The notes below the pieces were generated by a model, which searched no databases, was not told the origin of the DNA, and saw nothing but the letters and a program-made list of their open reading frames with translations. This document shows positions 1 through 9,361 of a DNA stretch of 47,705 nt, in pieces (the stretch's first letter is position 1; each line of letters begins with the position of its first letter). The position numbers and the translations under genes are program-made. Source of the DNA: Candidatus Latescibacterota bacterium (lineage in GTDB: Bacteria; Latescibacterota; Latescibacteria; Latescibacterales; Latescibacteraceae); assembly GCA_016927495.1 (NCBI GenBank), contig JAFGMP010000263.1, positions 1 to 47,705 on the forward strand, given 5' to 3'.

Positions 1-2
1 AT

Positions 3-707
3 GGAAAGAAACAGGAATATTACGAGCTTCGTATCTACAGGACTACAGACGCAGATAAAATGAAAGTGCTGGGTGATTATCTTGATAAAGCGCTGATCCC
101 GGCTCTCGGCAGATTGGGGCTTGACCGTATCGGAGTATTCACCAATATGGATACAACGGATGATTATTCCATGTACCTTTTGATTCCCTATCCGATCCTT
201 GAATTATTCGCTTCGGTAAATCCAAAGCTCCTGGTTGATACAAAATATCAGAATGCATCAAAAAATTATTTCGCTGCTCCTAAAGATGATCCCGTTTTTA
301 CACGAATTCAGAGTAAACTGTACAGGGCATTCGAGGGAATGCCCGTCATTGAAATGCCACAGCAGACGGCCGGCAATAAACCGCGTATTTTTGAGCTGAG
401 AATATACGAGAGCCATACGGAAGAAAAGGCGGCATTAAAAGTCGACATGTTCAACAGCGGTGAGATGCAGGTCATGCGGGATACGGAGTTGGCACCAGTG
501 TTTTACGGTGAAGCTCTTATCGGCGATGACTTGCCTCACCTTGCTTATATGCTGTCCGCCTCTGATCGGGAAACGCATAAAGCGCATTGGGCGAAGTTTG
601 GCGATCATCCGGAATGGTTGCGCATGAAAGTAATGCCAAAATACAAGGATACGGTTTCAAAAATTACCAACTTTTTTCTGATTCCGACGGCATATTCTCA
701 GATATAA
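3..707 (+). CDS. NIPSNAP family protein, 5' truncated
   Basis: The frame is open from base 3 and an ELRIY motif lies before the first internal ATG at 60, so the gene runs off the left edge and 60 is not the true start. Two NIPSNAP-type ferredoxin-fold halves are visible: the first ELRIY at about bases 27-41 and the second (FELRIYESH) at about residue 110 counted from base 60. The C-terminal half has the usual spacing of hydrophobic strands and a W-rich segment (HWAKFGDHPEW). NIPSNAP proteins are widespread alpha-beta barrel-like dimers, and bacterial members often sit beside sugar-metabolism genes. No substrate can be named. The stop is TAA at 705-707. A pair of palindromes follows within 70 bases. 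Confidence 0.85.
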   Translation, partial: GKKQEYYELRIYRTTDADKMKVLGDYLDKALIPALGRLGLDRIGVFTNMDTTDDYSMYLLIPYPILELFASVNPKLLVDTKYQNASKNYFAAPKDDPVFTRIQSKLYRAFEGMPVIEMPQQTAGNKPRIFELRIYESHTEEKAALKVDMFNSGEMQVMRDTELAPVFYGEALIGDDLPHLAYMLSASDRETHKAHWAKFGDHPEWLRMKVMPKYKDTVSKITNFFLIPTAYSQI

Positions 708-775
708 AATACGGAAAAGCTACTCTAGTATTTCATAAAAAAAATACCGCTATGGATTGGAGATAAGTCTTTTTT

Positions 776-890
776 CCCTCTCTAAAGGTTAGAGAGGGAA
801 TTAAAGGGTGAGTTCCGGGAGAAGTGGAAGGGAAAAAGTTTTATCACACTCACCCCCTCGATCCCCCTCTCTCGCACGCGAAAGAGAGGG
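776..890. repeat. Intergenic palindromic repeat element (two CCCTCTCT hairpins)
   Basis: A perfect 10-base stem CCCTCTCTAA/TTAGAGAGGG with a 3-base loop lies at 776-798. A second hairpin at 865-890 has stem CCCTCTC-TCGC/GCGA-(AA)-GAGAGGG. Between them GGGTGAGT (806-813) pairs with ACTCACCC (848-855), so the whole block is a nested palindrome with roughly 10-base matching ends. It is a REP- or MITE-like element. The two genes flanking it converge, so it may also terminate transcription from both sides. A 65-codon open frame across it (782-979, minus) is only the translated repeat. Confidence 0.7.
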
Positions 891-953
891 AAGACTGCCC
901 AATACCATCCTTTATAGTATAAAATTGTGAATAATCCTGTTGCTGTTCTTATC

Positions 954-3900
954 TCACTCAAACGTAACCGTACCCTCACCCTCCGGCACCGTAAAAATCA
1001 CTGTTTTACGGTCCGAATCATACATAAACGTTACCGATTCGCCATTAATATATATGCTTTGCGGCCTTAACGGCACACCGAGTAATATCATACTCTCTTT
1101 GTCGATATAATATTTCATAGATGCTTCGTTGAGTTCGAATGTAACAGGTTCTTTCGATTCAAACAGCAGAGTCCCGTCTTTTGACAGCGTTGTACAGATT
1201 GCGGCGAAAACCTGAGTTTCCGTCCATGTCAGCGCCAGCGCATCGGAGATATATCCACCGGTATCATAGGTTTTTCCGGGGTCAGCGGTAAAAACAAACG
1301 GGATACCGTTTATGGTACCGTTAACACAACCATCATTGCCGGATGAAGTTATATCAAGTTTGTTATCATGTTCGGTGGTCAGAATATTACCGATAACAAG
1401 CGGTTTTCTCTCAGGCCGGGCAGTCAGTTGCAGGTAGCCGTTTCTGACAAGGGGTGAACGGTCAAATTCCCGGAGAAAATGAGGCATTTCCTTTGCTTCG
1501 GCCACTGTATTGCCGGGATATACATGATGTAAAAAAAGTGACACGTCACCCTTGGTGATTGTCGAGAGACCGTTTCCCGCATCGATATCTTTCAGATGTT
1601 CGGACTGATAGAGCAGCGACACATCAACATCGTTTTCAGTTGGTTCGATAGTGTCGAGCATAATCAGCGTCCGGGGCTTTAGGTAGAGCACATTACGCTG
1701 CATCTCTTTGACTTTCCCCCAATACAGCCGTCCTATATCACCGGAAACGAATGCGGCCTGCTCACCATCGAGGAAATGGTTCACGAAAGCATGGTCATCG
1801 AATCCCTCGATGAACGACAGCGGATCACCGGTTCGCTGGCTCTGCGGATTGTGATCGATGAGAATGGTCGAATGGGCAATGGGCTGAGTGTAATGAGACT
1901 CATAGAACGGATCGTCATAATACGCGCTGCCCTGTCGCTCTCCGATCAGGACAGTGCCGCGGTCGGCAAGCCAGAATGTGCCCTGATCGAGATGCTGATG
2001 GTTGTAAAACGGGCCGGAACGCATCACAAACACAAAATCTTCGCTCTCCCATCCGCTTTTAAATACGGTCGTACCGATGTCTTTAAAAAGTCGAACGGGA
2101 TTATCGTCGAACGGGTCATGAACAGGCACATGTTCCGTATCGTATATTAGGTCCATAAGCGTCTTGTTCTTCATAGCCGGGAAAAACATGGTACCGTCAA
2201 GCGGCGGATTGTTTTGCTCTGCCACAAATTCAAATGCATCGACATCCATATTCAGATAGTAATACATCCAGCCGAGCAAAGGATCCTTGTATTTAGGGAG
2301 AAGCCATGCCCATGAATCCATCGGCTGAATGTTTCCCCGTGAATCTCCGAAATAAAAGACTTTTTTATCCCGTATCAGTCCCGCCCAGGCTAATCCGCTA
2401 TATGCGCCATTCAGTTTTTCCGACAGATCGATGTTAAAGACGTTCTCAAGCGCAGGTAGGCATTTTGACCATGACAAAGAAGAGTAATTATAATAGTTAT
2501 ATCCTTCCCCATAGCCGCCATTTCTGCCGATTACATGCTGAATAAGCGCATTCTGCTTGAGGATCGAACCGGTAAAGTACGGTTCCTTGTCTTCATACTC
2601 TGATTCCTCACCATAAATGGCGGCCTGGCACATTATCGATCCGCCCAGAATCGCCGCAATCCAGTTCGATGTGTGATTGGTAACAAGATTGGCATCGACA
2701 TATGATTTATGCACGGGTACAATTACCTGATTTCTGAATGCGTCGCGGATTAGCACCCGTTCGTAGTCATCGAGAAGATCATAAATAAGATCATAGGCGC
2801 AGGCAAAATACATTGCCATGTCACCCATAAAGAGATAAAAATGCCTTCCCCGTTTTTTCATCCAGGGATGATTCCACGAGGGAAATTGAGCATAGGATAT
2901 CAGAAGGGTTTTCGTATACTCTCCTGCCTCGCTGTTTTTGAGTAACGCATAATCCAGAGCGTTCCAGTATGCCACATCTCCGATATTCCGGATACGCTCA
3001 CGTGACCAGGCATAACGTGTTATCAGCCAATCCTCATCGGGAAACTGGTCGAAGTCATAGACAAAAAGACCGGGAGGATAGGAATCACGTAAATGCTGTG
3101 CTTGCGAAGAAATATTTTCTCTGACGGTTCTGAATGTTTCGGTTTTGAGTTTTTCCTTTATATGTTCCATTTGTAAAGAGCTAAACCAGAGCCTTGGATG
3201 AGATTTACCCGGGTTTACCGGTGCTATATAGAGGGTAAATTCCGTTTCCGCCTGTACGTTTCCGTCATGCTGCGCCTTCAGTGTTCCGATATATAAACCG
3301 GGATCCAACAGGAGTCTGATATCTTCCAGATACCATCTGTTTTTGTTTTTCTTGAGTTTTTCCTTTATCATAACCTTGCCACGGTCGGTAAATGGCGATA
3401 ACGTCATCGTAACCGTATCGGCATCAAACGGCCACGATCCGTTGAGTGTAAAAATATCGTTTTGGTGGTAGTGTTTTGCCGGTATATACGGTTTCCATTC
3501 GAGTAGTTTATGCATTGTCGGTTCTGAAAATCTGAACTGAGCCGCTCTTGAACCGTTTATGACGATATCATCGAGACCGAAATAGACCGGCATATCGGGA
3601 TCAGCATCGGGAACCTTAACCAGAACGGCAATTCCATAGACTTTTATCCTCTCTTTACCGTCTAATTTGGTGTTTTCATTAACAAAATCGTTATAGACGA
3701 TTTCAAGTGATACCCAGTGGTTTGCCGTAGGATTTTGTACGGTATAATCAATTTTCCCGTCTGAGGCGGCACCGATACGAACTTTCAGAAATTCAACCGG
3801 TAAATGAGTTTTTATATAATAGCGCAGAGAAATCGATGATTCGGGAGTAATATACATATCAAGTTTTTTTTGAGCGCCAGCATAAACATCATTATGGCTG

Positions 3901-4142
3901 TACGGTGTAACTTTCTGTTCGATGGAAATATTCGGATCACCGGAAATTATCTCATTTACCCGGAAATTATCGTCATAGGCGGTATCCTGCCAGAGTGGAT
4001 ACGATGCCCAGGCTGCCAATTCACGGCTTTCGAAATTTTCGGAATATGTATATGGTTCGAGAATACTGTCTGCAAAAGAATCAGTAATTTTTAAAGATAT
4101 AATTTCAATAGTTATAACTAATACCAGAATCACTTTTCTCAT
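954..4142 (-). CDS. Secreted heparinase II/III-like polysaccharide lyase (DUF4962-like)
   Basis: The product is about 1062 residues. I take the ATG at 4142 as start because CGGAG lies 9 bases upstream and a signal peptide (MRKVILVLVITIEIIS) begins there; an in-frame ATG at 4172 would add 10 residues before it. The order is signal peptide, N-terminal beta-sandwich (to about 300), a DUF4962-like start HPRLWF near 314, an alpha-barrel with NHTSNW near 490 and NGGYGEGYNYYNYS, then the heparinase II/III-like beta domain with NHQHLDQGTF near 716 and the conserved AHSTILID near 757. The family cleaves acidic polysaccharides by beta-elimination using His/Tyr residues. The exact substrate (alginate, heparin-like, ulvan-like) cannot be read from sequence. 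The protein is probably periplasmic or secreted. It is a single gene, convergent with the NIPSNAP gene. Confidence 0.85.
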   Translation of the reverse strand: MRKVILVLVITIEIISLKITDSFADSILEPYTYSENFESRELAAWASYPLWQDTAYDDNFRVNEIISGDPNISIEQKVTPYSHNDVYAGAQKKLDMYITPESSISLRYYIKTHLPVEFLKVRIGAASDGKIDYTVQNPTANHWVSLEIVYNDFVNENTKLDGKERIKVYGIAVLVKVPDADPDMPVYFGLDDIVINGSRAAQFRFSEPTMHKLLEWKPYIPAKHYHQNDIFTLNGSWPFDADTVTMTLSPFTDRGKVMIKEKLKKNKNRWYLEDIRLLLDPGLYIGTLKAQHDGNVQAETEFTLYIAPVNPGKSHPRLWFSSLQMEHIKEKLKTETFRTVRENISSQAQHLRDSYPPGLFVYDFDQFPDEDWLITRYAWSRERIRNIGDVAYWNALDYALLKNSEAGEYTKTLLISYAQFPSWNHPWMKKRGRHFYLFMGDMAMYFACAYDLIYDLLDDYERVLIRDAFRNQVIVPVHKSYVDANLVTNHTSNWIAAILGGSIMCQAAIYGEESEYEDKEPYFTGSILKQNALIQHVIGRNGGYGEGYNYYNYSSLSWSKCLPALENVFNIDLSEKLNGAYSGLAWAGLIRDKKVFYFGDSRGNIQPMDSWAWLLPKYKDPLLGWMYYYLNMDVDAFEFVAEQNNPPLDGTMFFPAMKNKTLMDLIYDTEHVPVHDPFDDNPVRLFKDIGTTVFKSGWESEDFVFVMRSGPFYNHQHLDQGTFWLADRGTVLIGERQGSAYYDDPFYESHYTQPIAHSTILIDHNPQSQRTGDPLSFIEGFDDHAFVNHFLDGEQAAFVSGDIGRLYWGKVKEMQRNVLYLKPRTLIMLDTIEPTENDVDVSLLYQSEHLKDIDAGNGLSTITKGDVSLFLHHVYPGNTVAEAKEMPHFLREFDRSPLVRNGYLQLTARPERKPLVIGNILTTEHDNKLDITSSGNDGCVNGTINGIPFVFTADPGKTYDTGGYISDALALTWTETQVFAAICTTLSKDGTLLFESKEPVTFELNEASMKYYIDKESMILLGVPLRPQSIYINGESVTFMYDSDRKTVIFTVPEGEGTVTFE

Positions 4143-4294
4143 TGGTTTGAACTCCGAAATTATGAAAAACAATGATTTTACTTCATATTTTATATTTTTA
4201 TTATTACGTATATTAGTGAAATAAACAAAATAATTTTTTCAATTTTACGAAAATATATTTGTTTTCCCCAAACTTTTTTGTATTTTTGGACGCT

Positions 4295-5206
4295 ATGAAA
4301 GAACAGCCGAAAATATCAGGTGTGCTTCCGGTAGTGCATATGCCATATCGTGACAATGATGCTATCGATTTCGATGTGCTCTCCCGTGAGGTCGATCACG
4401 TATTCGATGCCGGTGCGGACGGTATAGTACTGGCGCTTGCATCCGAGTTGACACGTCTGACCAATAATGAACGTTTCGAACTGTCCGAAAAGCTGCCCCA
4501 AATGGCAAATGGCCGTGGCACAGTAACCATCTCGGTCGGGGCCGAGACAACATACCAGGCAGTTAAGTTTGCAGAAGCAGCAGAAAAAGCGGGGGCCGAT
4601 GCGGTTATGGCAGTGCCTCCGTTTATCGCTTCACTGTCAGGAGAGAAAAAATTCGATTATTTCAAATCCATTCATGATGCAATCACAATCCCACTGGTTG
4701 TTCAGGATGCAAGCGGCTACATGGGTGGTGAATCGATGTCAGTAGAACTTCAGGCACGGATGCGTACCGAACTCAGCCCGCGCATCTATTATAAACCCGA
4801 GGGGCTACCCACCGGTCCGACTTTATCAAAGCTTCAGGAAGCGCTCAATAACGAAGGCGTCATCTTCGAAGGAAGCGGAGGATTTCTTCTAATCGATTCT
4901 TATCGCCGCGGTGTTGACGGTACCATGTCCGGTTCGGACCTGATAAAGGGCATCGTTGAAATCTGGCGCGCACTGGAACAGGGGAATGACGCTCGGGCAT
5001 ATGAAGTATATTTCCCGCTGGCAGCCATCGTGCTGCTTCAATCCCCCAACCTCGATACATACCTTGCAATCGAAAAATATCTTCTCGTGAAACAGGGAAT
5101 ATTCAAGAATCAGAAAGTTCGCAAACCTACCTCATATGACCTCGATCCCGGTACAGCCGCCGAGGTTGATCGCCTCTTTGGAAAGCTCGAAACGGTATTA
5201 AATTAA
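4295..5206 (+). CDS. Dihydrodipicolinate synthase/NAL-superfamily aldolase, not canonical DapA
   Basis: The TIM-barrel aldolase has 303 residues. I chose the ATG at 4295 (MKEQPKISG) over the one at 4259, which would add a non-homologous hydrophobic tail. The Schiff-base lysine is at about 167 in YYKPEG, matching K161 of E. coli DapA. Other DapA catalytic residues are changed. The GTTGES loop is replaced by ALASELT, so the two threonines are lost. The YNVPSR segment carrying Tyr133 and Arg138 is replaced by QDASGY. Such members usually act on other 2-keto acids, such as keto-deoxy sugar acids, rather than making dihydrodipicolinate. Next to a heparinase-like lyase, a role in uronate or keto-deoxy-acid breakdown is a reasonable inference. 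The downstream frame begins within 1 base of the stop but is a relic. Confidence 0.8.
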   Translation: MKEQPKISGVLPVVHMPYRDNDAIDFDVLSREVDHVFDAGADGIVLALASELTRLTNNERFELSEKLPQMANGRGTVTISVGAETTYQAVKFAEAAEKAGADAVMAVPPFIASLSGEKKFDYFKSIHDAITIPLVVQDASGYMGGESMSVELQARMRTELSPRIYYKPEGLPTGPTLSKLQEALNNEGVIFEGSGGFLLIDSYRRGVDGTMSGSDLIKGIVEIWRALEQGNDARAYEVYFPLAAIVLLQSPNLDTYLAIEKYLLVKQGIFKNQKVRKPTSYDLDPGTAAEVDRLFGKLETVLN

Positions 5207-5571
5207 ATATCGAGAATTGCTACTATTGGTTACAGGCTGTATTTGAAGAAGGAACAAGCAACAAAGTAGCGGCAGAATACTTGGAGACTGAAGTCGAAAT
5301 GTATCGTTCGGGATTCAGCTTAAGTGCCCCCTTCCCCAATCCTTTCAACCCTTCGACAACGATAAATTTTCAGGTGCCGGCCGATACCTATATCACATTA
5401 GCGGTGTATAACGTGTCGGGACAGTTGGTTGCCGTTTTAAGGGATACTATAGTAAGTGCCGGTTATCACTCGGTTGTATGGGATGCTCTCGCTATGCCGA
5501 GCGGCATATATTTTGTTACATTGAAAACCGGAGGATTTGCAGAAACTAGAAAGGTATTGCTGATGAAGTAA
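5206..5571 (+). pseudogene. Orphan C-terminal fragment of a T9SS-exported protein
   Basis: The frame is open from 5170 (inside the preceding gene) to TAA at 5569-5571. From about 5224 it reads like the end of a secreted protein: a YYWLQAVFEEGTSNKVA-type linker, then the type A sorting domain starting with FPNPFNPSTTINF, continuing through LAVYNVSGQLV and ending GIYFVTLKTGG...RKVLLMK. The only possible starts are a TTG at 5281 and an ATG at 5299, neither with a convincing ribosome site and no signal peptide. T9SS cargo needs an N-terminal signal peptide, so this is almost certainly the tail of a gene whose front was removed when the aldolase gene was joined here. It still shows that the genome encodes or once encoded T9SS. 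Confidence 0.8.
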
Positions 5572-5578
5572 TGTGTGA

Positions 5579-5616
5579 AAAACACAGAAACGATTCACCG
5601 TATACATCTGTGTTTT
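5579..5616. terminator. Bidirectional terminator-like hairpin
   Basis: A perfect 10-base stem AAAACACAGA (5579-5588) pairs with TCTGTGTTTT (5607-5616) across an 18-base loop. It lies between the T9SS relic and the convergent TolB gene, with a T-run on the plus strand and an A-run at its other edge, so it can serve both directions. Confidence 0.55.
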
Positions 5617-5655
5617 GTTAAATAATAAATTCAGTAGTCAGTTGTGATATGATAA

Positions 5656-6666
5656 TCACTTTTTTATCACACCCGACCAATCCGGCGCCTCATCCATATC
5701 CTTGTCATTGGTTAAAGGCCGCAGATCGGAGCCATCCGGAGCCATAGTATAAATATCACGCATACCGTTACGAAAAGTTATGAATGCAATTCTTGATCCA
5801 TCAGGTGACCAGGTCGGTTTCGTGTCATTCTCGGGGTAATTGGTAAGATTAACCTGATTAGAACCATCTGCATTCATGACAAAAACATCGACTTTTCGAT
5901 CATCAACCTTGATAACCTTATTATTCTTTTCATACTGCCTGCGAAACTCGGTAACATAGTCATTCTGCTTTTCAGGCTCCCGGTCACGGTTTGAAACAAA
6001 AGCGATCTTTGTTCCGTCGGGTGACCATTGCGGCATATCATCACGGTCGGCATGATTAGTAAGGTTAATCTGATTCGAACCGTCGGCGTTCATAACATAT
6101 ATCTCAAAATTATCGTCACGTTTTGTTACAAAGGCAATCCTTGTACCATCGGGCGACCACTGGGGCCGGTTATCCCAGCCATCATGTTGAGTCAGATTTA
6201 TCACATCGGTGCCGTCTGTGTTCATGCTGTAAATCTCAAAATCGCCCTGATATGCAGAATCGAAAATAATCCGTTTGCCGTCAGGCGACCAGTCAGGATG
6301 CCCGTTCCATCCGCGAAATTCGGTAAGTCTTACAAGATTTGTGCCATCGGCATTAACGGTAAATATATCATATGCACTATCCTTTATACGGTTTGACATA
6401 AAAACGATCCGGGTTCCATCCGGAGACCATGCGGGAAACTTGTTCATCCCCCGGCTGTCGGTAATTTTCGTTATTTCTGAACCGTCATCATTCATAGTGA
6501 AAATATCATATCCACCACCGCGGGTAGATTCAAACACAATTTTTGAGGACGATACTTTCCCGGATTGCGGGATTTCTTTTTGTGTACTTTCGTTTTTATC
6601 ACACGAAATTATCAGGGTAAATATCAAACTGCTTAGAGATATGGCAATAAAAAATCTCGATAACAT
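5656..6666 (-). CDS. TolB-like (PD40) beta-propeller lipoprotein
   Basis: The product is 336 residues. The N-terminus is a lipoprotein signal (MLSRFFIAISLSSLIFTLIISC, lipobox IISC), followed by a Ser/Lys-rich linker and five full WSPDG-type PD40 repeats plus closing half repeats, enough for a six-bladed propeller. Each blade carries an (E/D)I(F/Y)xMNADG motif. The first ATG has CGGAG about 7 bases upstream, overlapping the end of the gene before it (13 bases between them), so the two are cotranscribed. Such lipoproteins resemble the TolB propeller but lack the TolB N-terminal domain. They may bind envelope proteins, peptidoglycan or glycans. No enzyme activity is implied. Confidence 0.85.
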   Translation of the reverse strand: MLSRFFIAISLSSLIFTLIISCDKNESTQKEIPQSGKVSSSKIVFESTRGGGYDIFTMNDDGSEITKITDSRGMNKFPAWSPDGTRIVFMSNRIKDSAYDIFTVNADGTNLVRLTEFRGWNGHPDWSPDGKRIIFDSAYQGDFEIYSMNTDGTDVINLTQHDGWDNRPQWSPDGTRIAFVTKRDDNFEIYVMNADGSNQINLTNHADRDDMPQWSPDGTKIAFVSNRDREPEKQNDYVTEFRRQYEKNNKVIKVDDRKVDVFVMNADGSNQVNLTNYPENDTKPTWSPDGSRIAFITFRNGMRDIYTMAPDGSDLRPLTNDKDMDEAPDWSGVIKK

Positions 6667-6679
6667 TAACTAACTCCGG

Positions 6680-7726
6680 TTACTTAAGAAATGGTGACCA
6701 GGAAGGTGCTTCATCCATTGACTCGTTATTGGTAATTGCGATAACATCCGAACCATCCGCAGCCATTGTGAATATCTCTCTTTTCCCCTCACGTATCGAT
6801 ACGAAAGCAATTCTTGTACCGTCAGGGGACCATGTAGGTATGAAATCATTATTCGGAAAATTTGTAAGATTGACCGGATTGGTACCATCGGCATTCATTA
6901 CGAAAATGTCGTGTTTTTTTCTCGCTTTCATAGCTTTAGCCAGATACTCAGGATCCCCGGCTTCATTTATATCGGGTTTTTCAACTTCTTCCTCTCCTTT
7001 GTGGTCACGATCCGATACAAAAGCTATCTTCATTCCATCGGGTGACCAGGCAGGCATCGTGTCTCTTCCTTCATGTTTCGTTATATTGATCTGATCGGAA
7101 CCGTCAGCATTCATAATATATATTTCTTCATTGTCATCCCGTTTAGAAACAAAAGCAATTCTGGAACCGTCAGGAGACCACTTGGGTTTGGTATCATTCA
7201 GGGGATGGTTTGAAAGATTTATCATCCCGGTTCCATCAGGATTCATTATATAAATTTCGAAGTTTTTATCCCTGGCGGTCTCGAATGCTATCTTGCTTCC
7301 GTCGGGTGACCAGTCAGGATGTCCGTTCCAACCGGGAATTTTTGTAATCATATGAGGATTGGAACCATCGGCATTCATTACATAGATATCTAAAGTATTC
7401 TGTAATCTACGGGTTGATCCAAAAGCTATTTTAGTACCATCAGGTGACCATGCGGGGAATTGGTTACGTCCCTCACCATGAGTTAATTGCATAATACCGG
7501 TGCCATCAGCATTCATAATAAAAATATCGAATGCTCCTTTCAGTGTTGATTCAAAAGCTATTTTGGTTGTCTTTTCCATAGTTGTCATCGGTCGTTTCGG
7601 TGCATAAGCCGATGTACTTTTTTCCTGCTGGTCCTGAATTTCCTGAATTTCTTTATTATCCCCGCAGGATAAAAAAAATAATACTATCAACCAAATTGAT
7701 AATATTCCCCAAAAGTCTTTTTTCAT
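6680..7726 (-). CDS. TolB-like (PD40) beta-propeller lipoprotein, tandem paralogue
   Basis: The product is 348 residues and the first gene of a two-gene operon. It has a lipoprotein signal (MKKDFWGILSIWLIVLFFLSC, lipobox FLSC) and the ribosome site AGGAG 7 bases before the ATG. Five WSPDG blades with DIFxMNADG motifs match blade for blade the gene that follows, so the pair arose by tandem duplication. Both carry a charged insertion between blades four and five (here about residues 235-265, EEEVEKPDINEAGDPEYLAK). The insertions share position but not sequence, hinting at different partners. It is predicted to be anchored to the inner leaflet of the outer membrane or to the inner membrane. Confidence 0.85.
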   Translation of the reverse strand: MKKDFWGILSIWLIVLFFLSCGDNKEIQEIQDQQEKSTSAYAPKRPMTTMEKTTKIAFESTLKGAFDIFIMNADGTGIMQLTHGEGRNQFPAWSPDGTKIAFGSTRRLQNTLDIYVMNADGSNPHMITKIPGWNGHPDWSPDGSKIAFETARDKNFEIYIMNPDGTGMINLSNHPLNDTKPKWSPDGSRIAFVSKRDDNEEIYIMNADGSDQINITKHEGRDTMPAWSPDGMKIAFVSDRDHKGEEEVEKPDINEAGDPEYLAKAMKARKKHDIFVMNADGTNPVNLTNFPNNDFIPTWSPDGTRIAFVSIREGKREIFTMAADGSDVIAITNNESMDEAPSWSPFLK

Positions 7727-8287
7727 AATAAAACTCCTATGAATTATGAACTGAAATTACGAATTGTAAAATATTGTACTGTAATTTTTACAATACTTAT
7801 TCACAATTAATTATTCAGATAATCTCAATCTTCACAAATACTATTCGAAGTTGAATCCCATAAAAACAATGATATAGCTTTATAGAATAAACATTCTGGT
7901 CTTATTAAGCAATTACAAAATGGAAAATCGACATTGGATCATAAAGGATATGCTCCGGAACATTAATCTCACATGTCATTGTGGCCAAATAAATATTGTA
8001 AAAAAAATTCAATAATAAACTTGTAATTTTCACAGGATTTTCCTATATCAGTGATAAACCCGGATAACAAGTAAAAATATTTAACAGTAAGGGGAAGAAA
8101 AAAAACGTTAATCCTATGAAACAGTATCATCCCTTAACATGTGATTTTTGCTGCAGCCAAGCGAATTAAATACTTTACCTTTCGTTTTTTATAACTGAGT
8201 TGGATTAATCCGAGTGTATTCCAAAAGATAATTAACAAATACTTAAATAAATCTGCAATCACAGTAAAGAAAGGAGCTACATCAGAA
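7727..8287. other. Divergent intergenic region, AT-rich, no gene seen
   Basis: This 561-base gap lies between divergently transcribed genes and should hold both promoters. ATTGTAAAA (7763-7771) pairs perfectly with TTTTACAAT (7786-7794), close upstream of the TolB-like operon, and could be an operator. No open frame with a ribosome site was found. The ribosome site for the next gene is AGGAG at about 8272-8276. Confidence 0.5.
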
Positions 8288-9361
8288 ATGTCACTCAAAA
8301 AAGCCGGATTATTATTTCTGTTTGCCGTTTTGACCGCATCTCATCTTCACGCTCTCGAACGCCCGGATAAAGAGTTCAAAATCTTCCAGTTTCCTTCGAA
8401 TATGATACCTCGCATCGACGGTAACATCGACGACTGGGCAATTGTATCCGAAGATTATGTAATCGGCACGGAAGAACTCTCCGATACCGAAAAAGGTAAC
8501 GGAACTAATTATGACCGTGATGACCTCGATGTCAGGGTACGTGTCGGCTGGGTAAAAGGCCTTAACCGTCTCTATTTTCTTTACGAAGCTTATGATGACT
8601 ATTGGAATATGTACTATAAACGTGGCGATATTTTTGAGATTGCTGTGGACGCCGACCTGTCTGGCGGACAGTTCATCACAAACGACCAGATAAAAGACAG
8701 ATGGGAAAACCACTTCATGTTCAAGGGGGTGCACGCGCAGAATTACCACATCTTCACTCCGCCCGGGGTAGGCAGGGACTGGGTTTTTGTCTGGGGCTGC
8801 CAACCATGGGTATCAGAACTACCCTATGCGAACCACGCATATTCATACAATTTCAGCGAGGGAGAAAGCGGTAAGCTTGTCCTCGAATTCTGGATCACAC
8901 CGTTCGATTATGCTCCTTATGAAGGCCCTGACCGCGCGGTTGTTTCACAGTTAATAGAAAATACAATTATCGGTCTGTCCTGGTCGATTCTCGATTATGA
9001 CGAGGACAACAGTCAATACGAAGGTTTCTGGAATTTGTCCCATGCGACGAGGATGGACTCGAACGCTTCACGTCAATGTGCTTTCAGGCTCATGCCGCTG
9101 GAAGAAACCTTTTTGCCCCCTATTCTGGCACAGTGGTCATTTAAAGTTATCGATATGGACCGCAGGCTTGTAGCATTCAAAGACCTTTCACACGGTAAAA
9201 TAACTTCATGGCTCTGGGATTTCGATGACGGCACCACATCGACCGAACAACACCCGATTCACCAATATGAAAATCCGGGTGATTATGTCGTGGTGCTTAA
9301 GATTAAAGGGCCCGCCGGAGAAGCACGGCGTGTAAAGGTACGGAATGTGGCAGTGAAATAG
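8288..9361 (+). CDS. Exported CBM9-like and PKD domain protein
   Basis: The product is 357 residues. A signal peptide (KKAGLLFLFAVLTASHLHA) is followed by a CBM9-like carbohydrate-binding or cytochrome-associated fold (PRIDGNIDDWA near 40, then FLYEAYDDYWNMY and FEIAVDADLSGG). A C-terminal PKD domain starts at about 280, with the classical SWLWDFDDGTTSTEQHP and HQYENPGDYVVVLKI strands. The start has AGGAG 8-12 bases upstream. CBM9-like domains in such proteins bind glycans or pack on catalytic modules; no catalytic domain is present here. It is probably a surface or periplasmic glycan-binding protein acting with the nearby lyase and lipoproteins. There is no T9SS tail, so the final location is uncertain. 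Confidence 0.8.
   Translation: MSLKKAGLLFLFAVLTASHLHALERPDKEFKIFQFPSNMIPRIDGNIDDWAIVSEDYVIGTEELSDTEKGNGTNYDRDDLDVRVRVGWVKGLNRLYFLYEAYDDYWNMYYKRGDIFEIAVDADLSGGQFITNDQIKDRWENHFMFKGVHAQNYHIFTPPGVGRDWVFVWGCQPWVSELPYANHAYSYNFSEGESGKLVLEFWITPFDYAPYEGPDRAVVSQLIENTIIGLSWSILDYDEDNSQYEGFWNLSHATRMDSNASRQCAFRLMPLEETFLPPILAQWSFKVIDMDRRLVAFKDLSHGKITSWLWDFDDGTTSTEQHPIHQYENPGDYVVVLKIKGPAGEARRVKVRNVAVK

Noticed and set aside
782..979. 65-codon open frame on the minus strand
   Set aside because: It translates the palindromic repeat and overlaps the lyase end; no ribosome site and low-complexity product.
8312..8803. 163-codon minus-strand frame inside the CBM9-PKD gene
   Set aside because: Complementary-strand shadow of a clear domain protein; no family resemblance.
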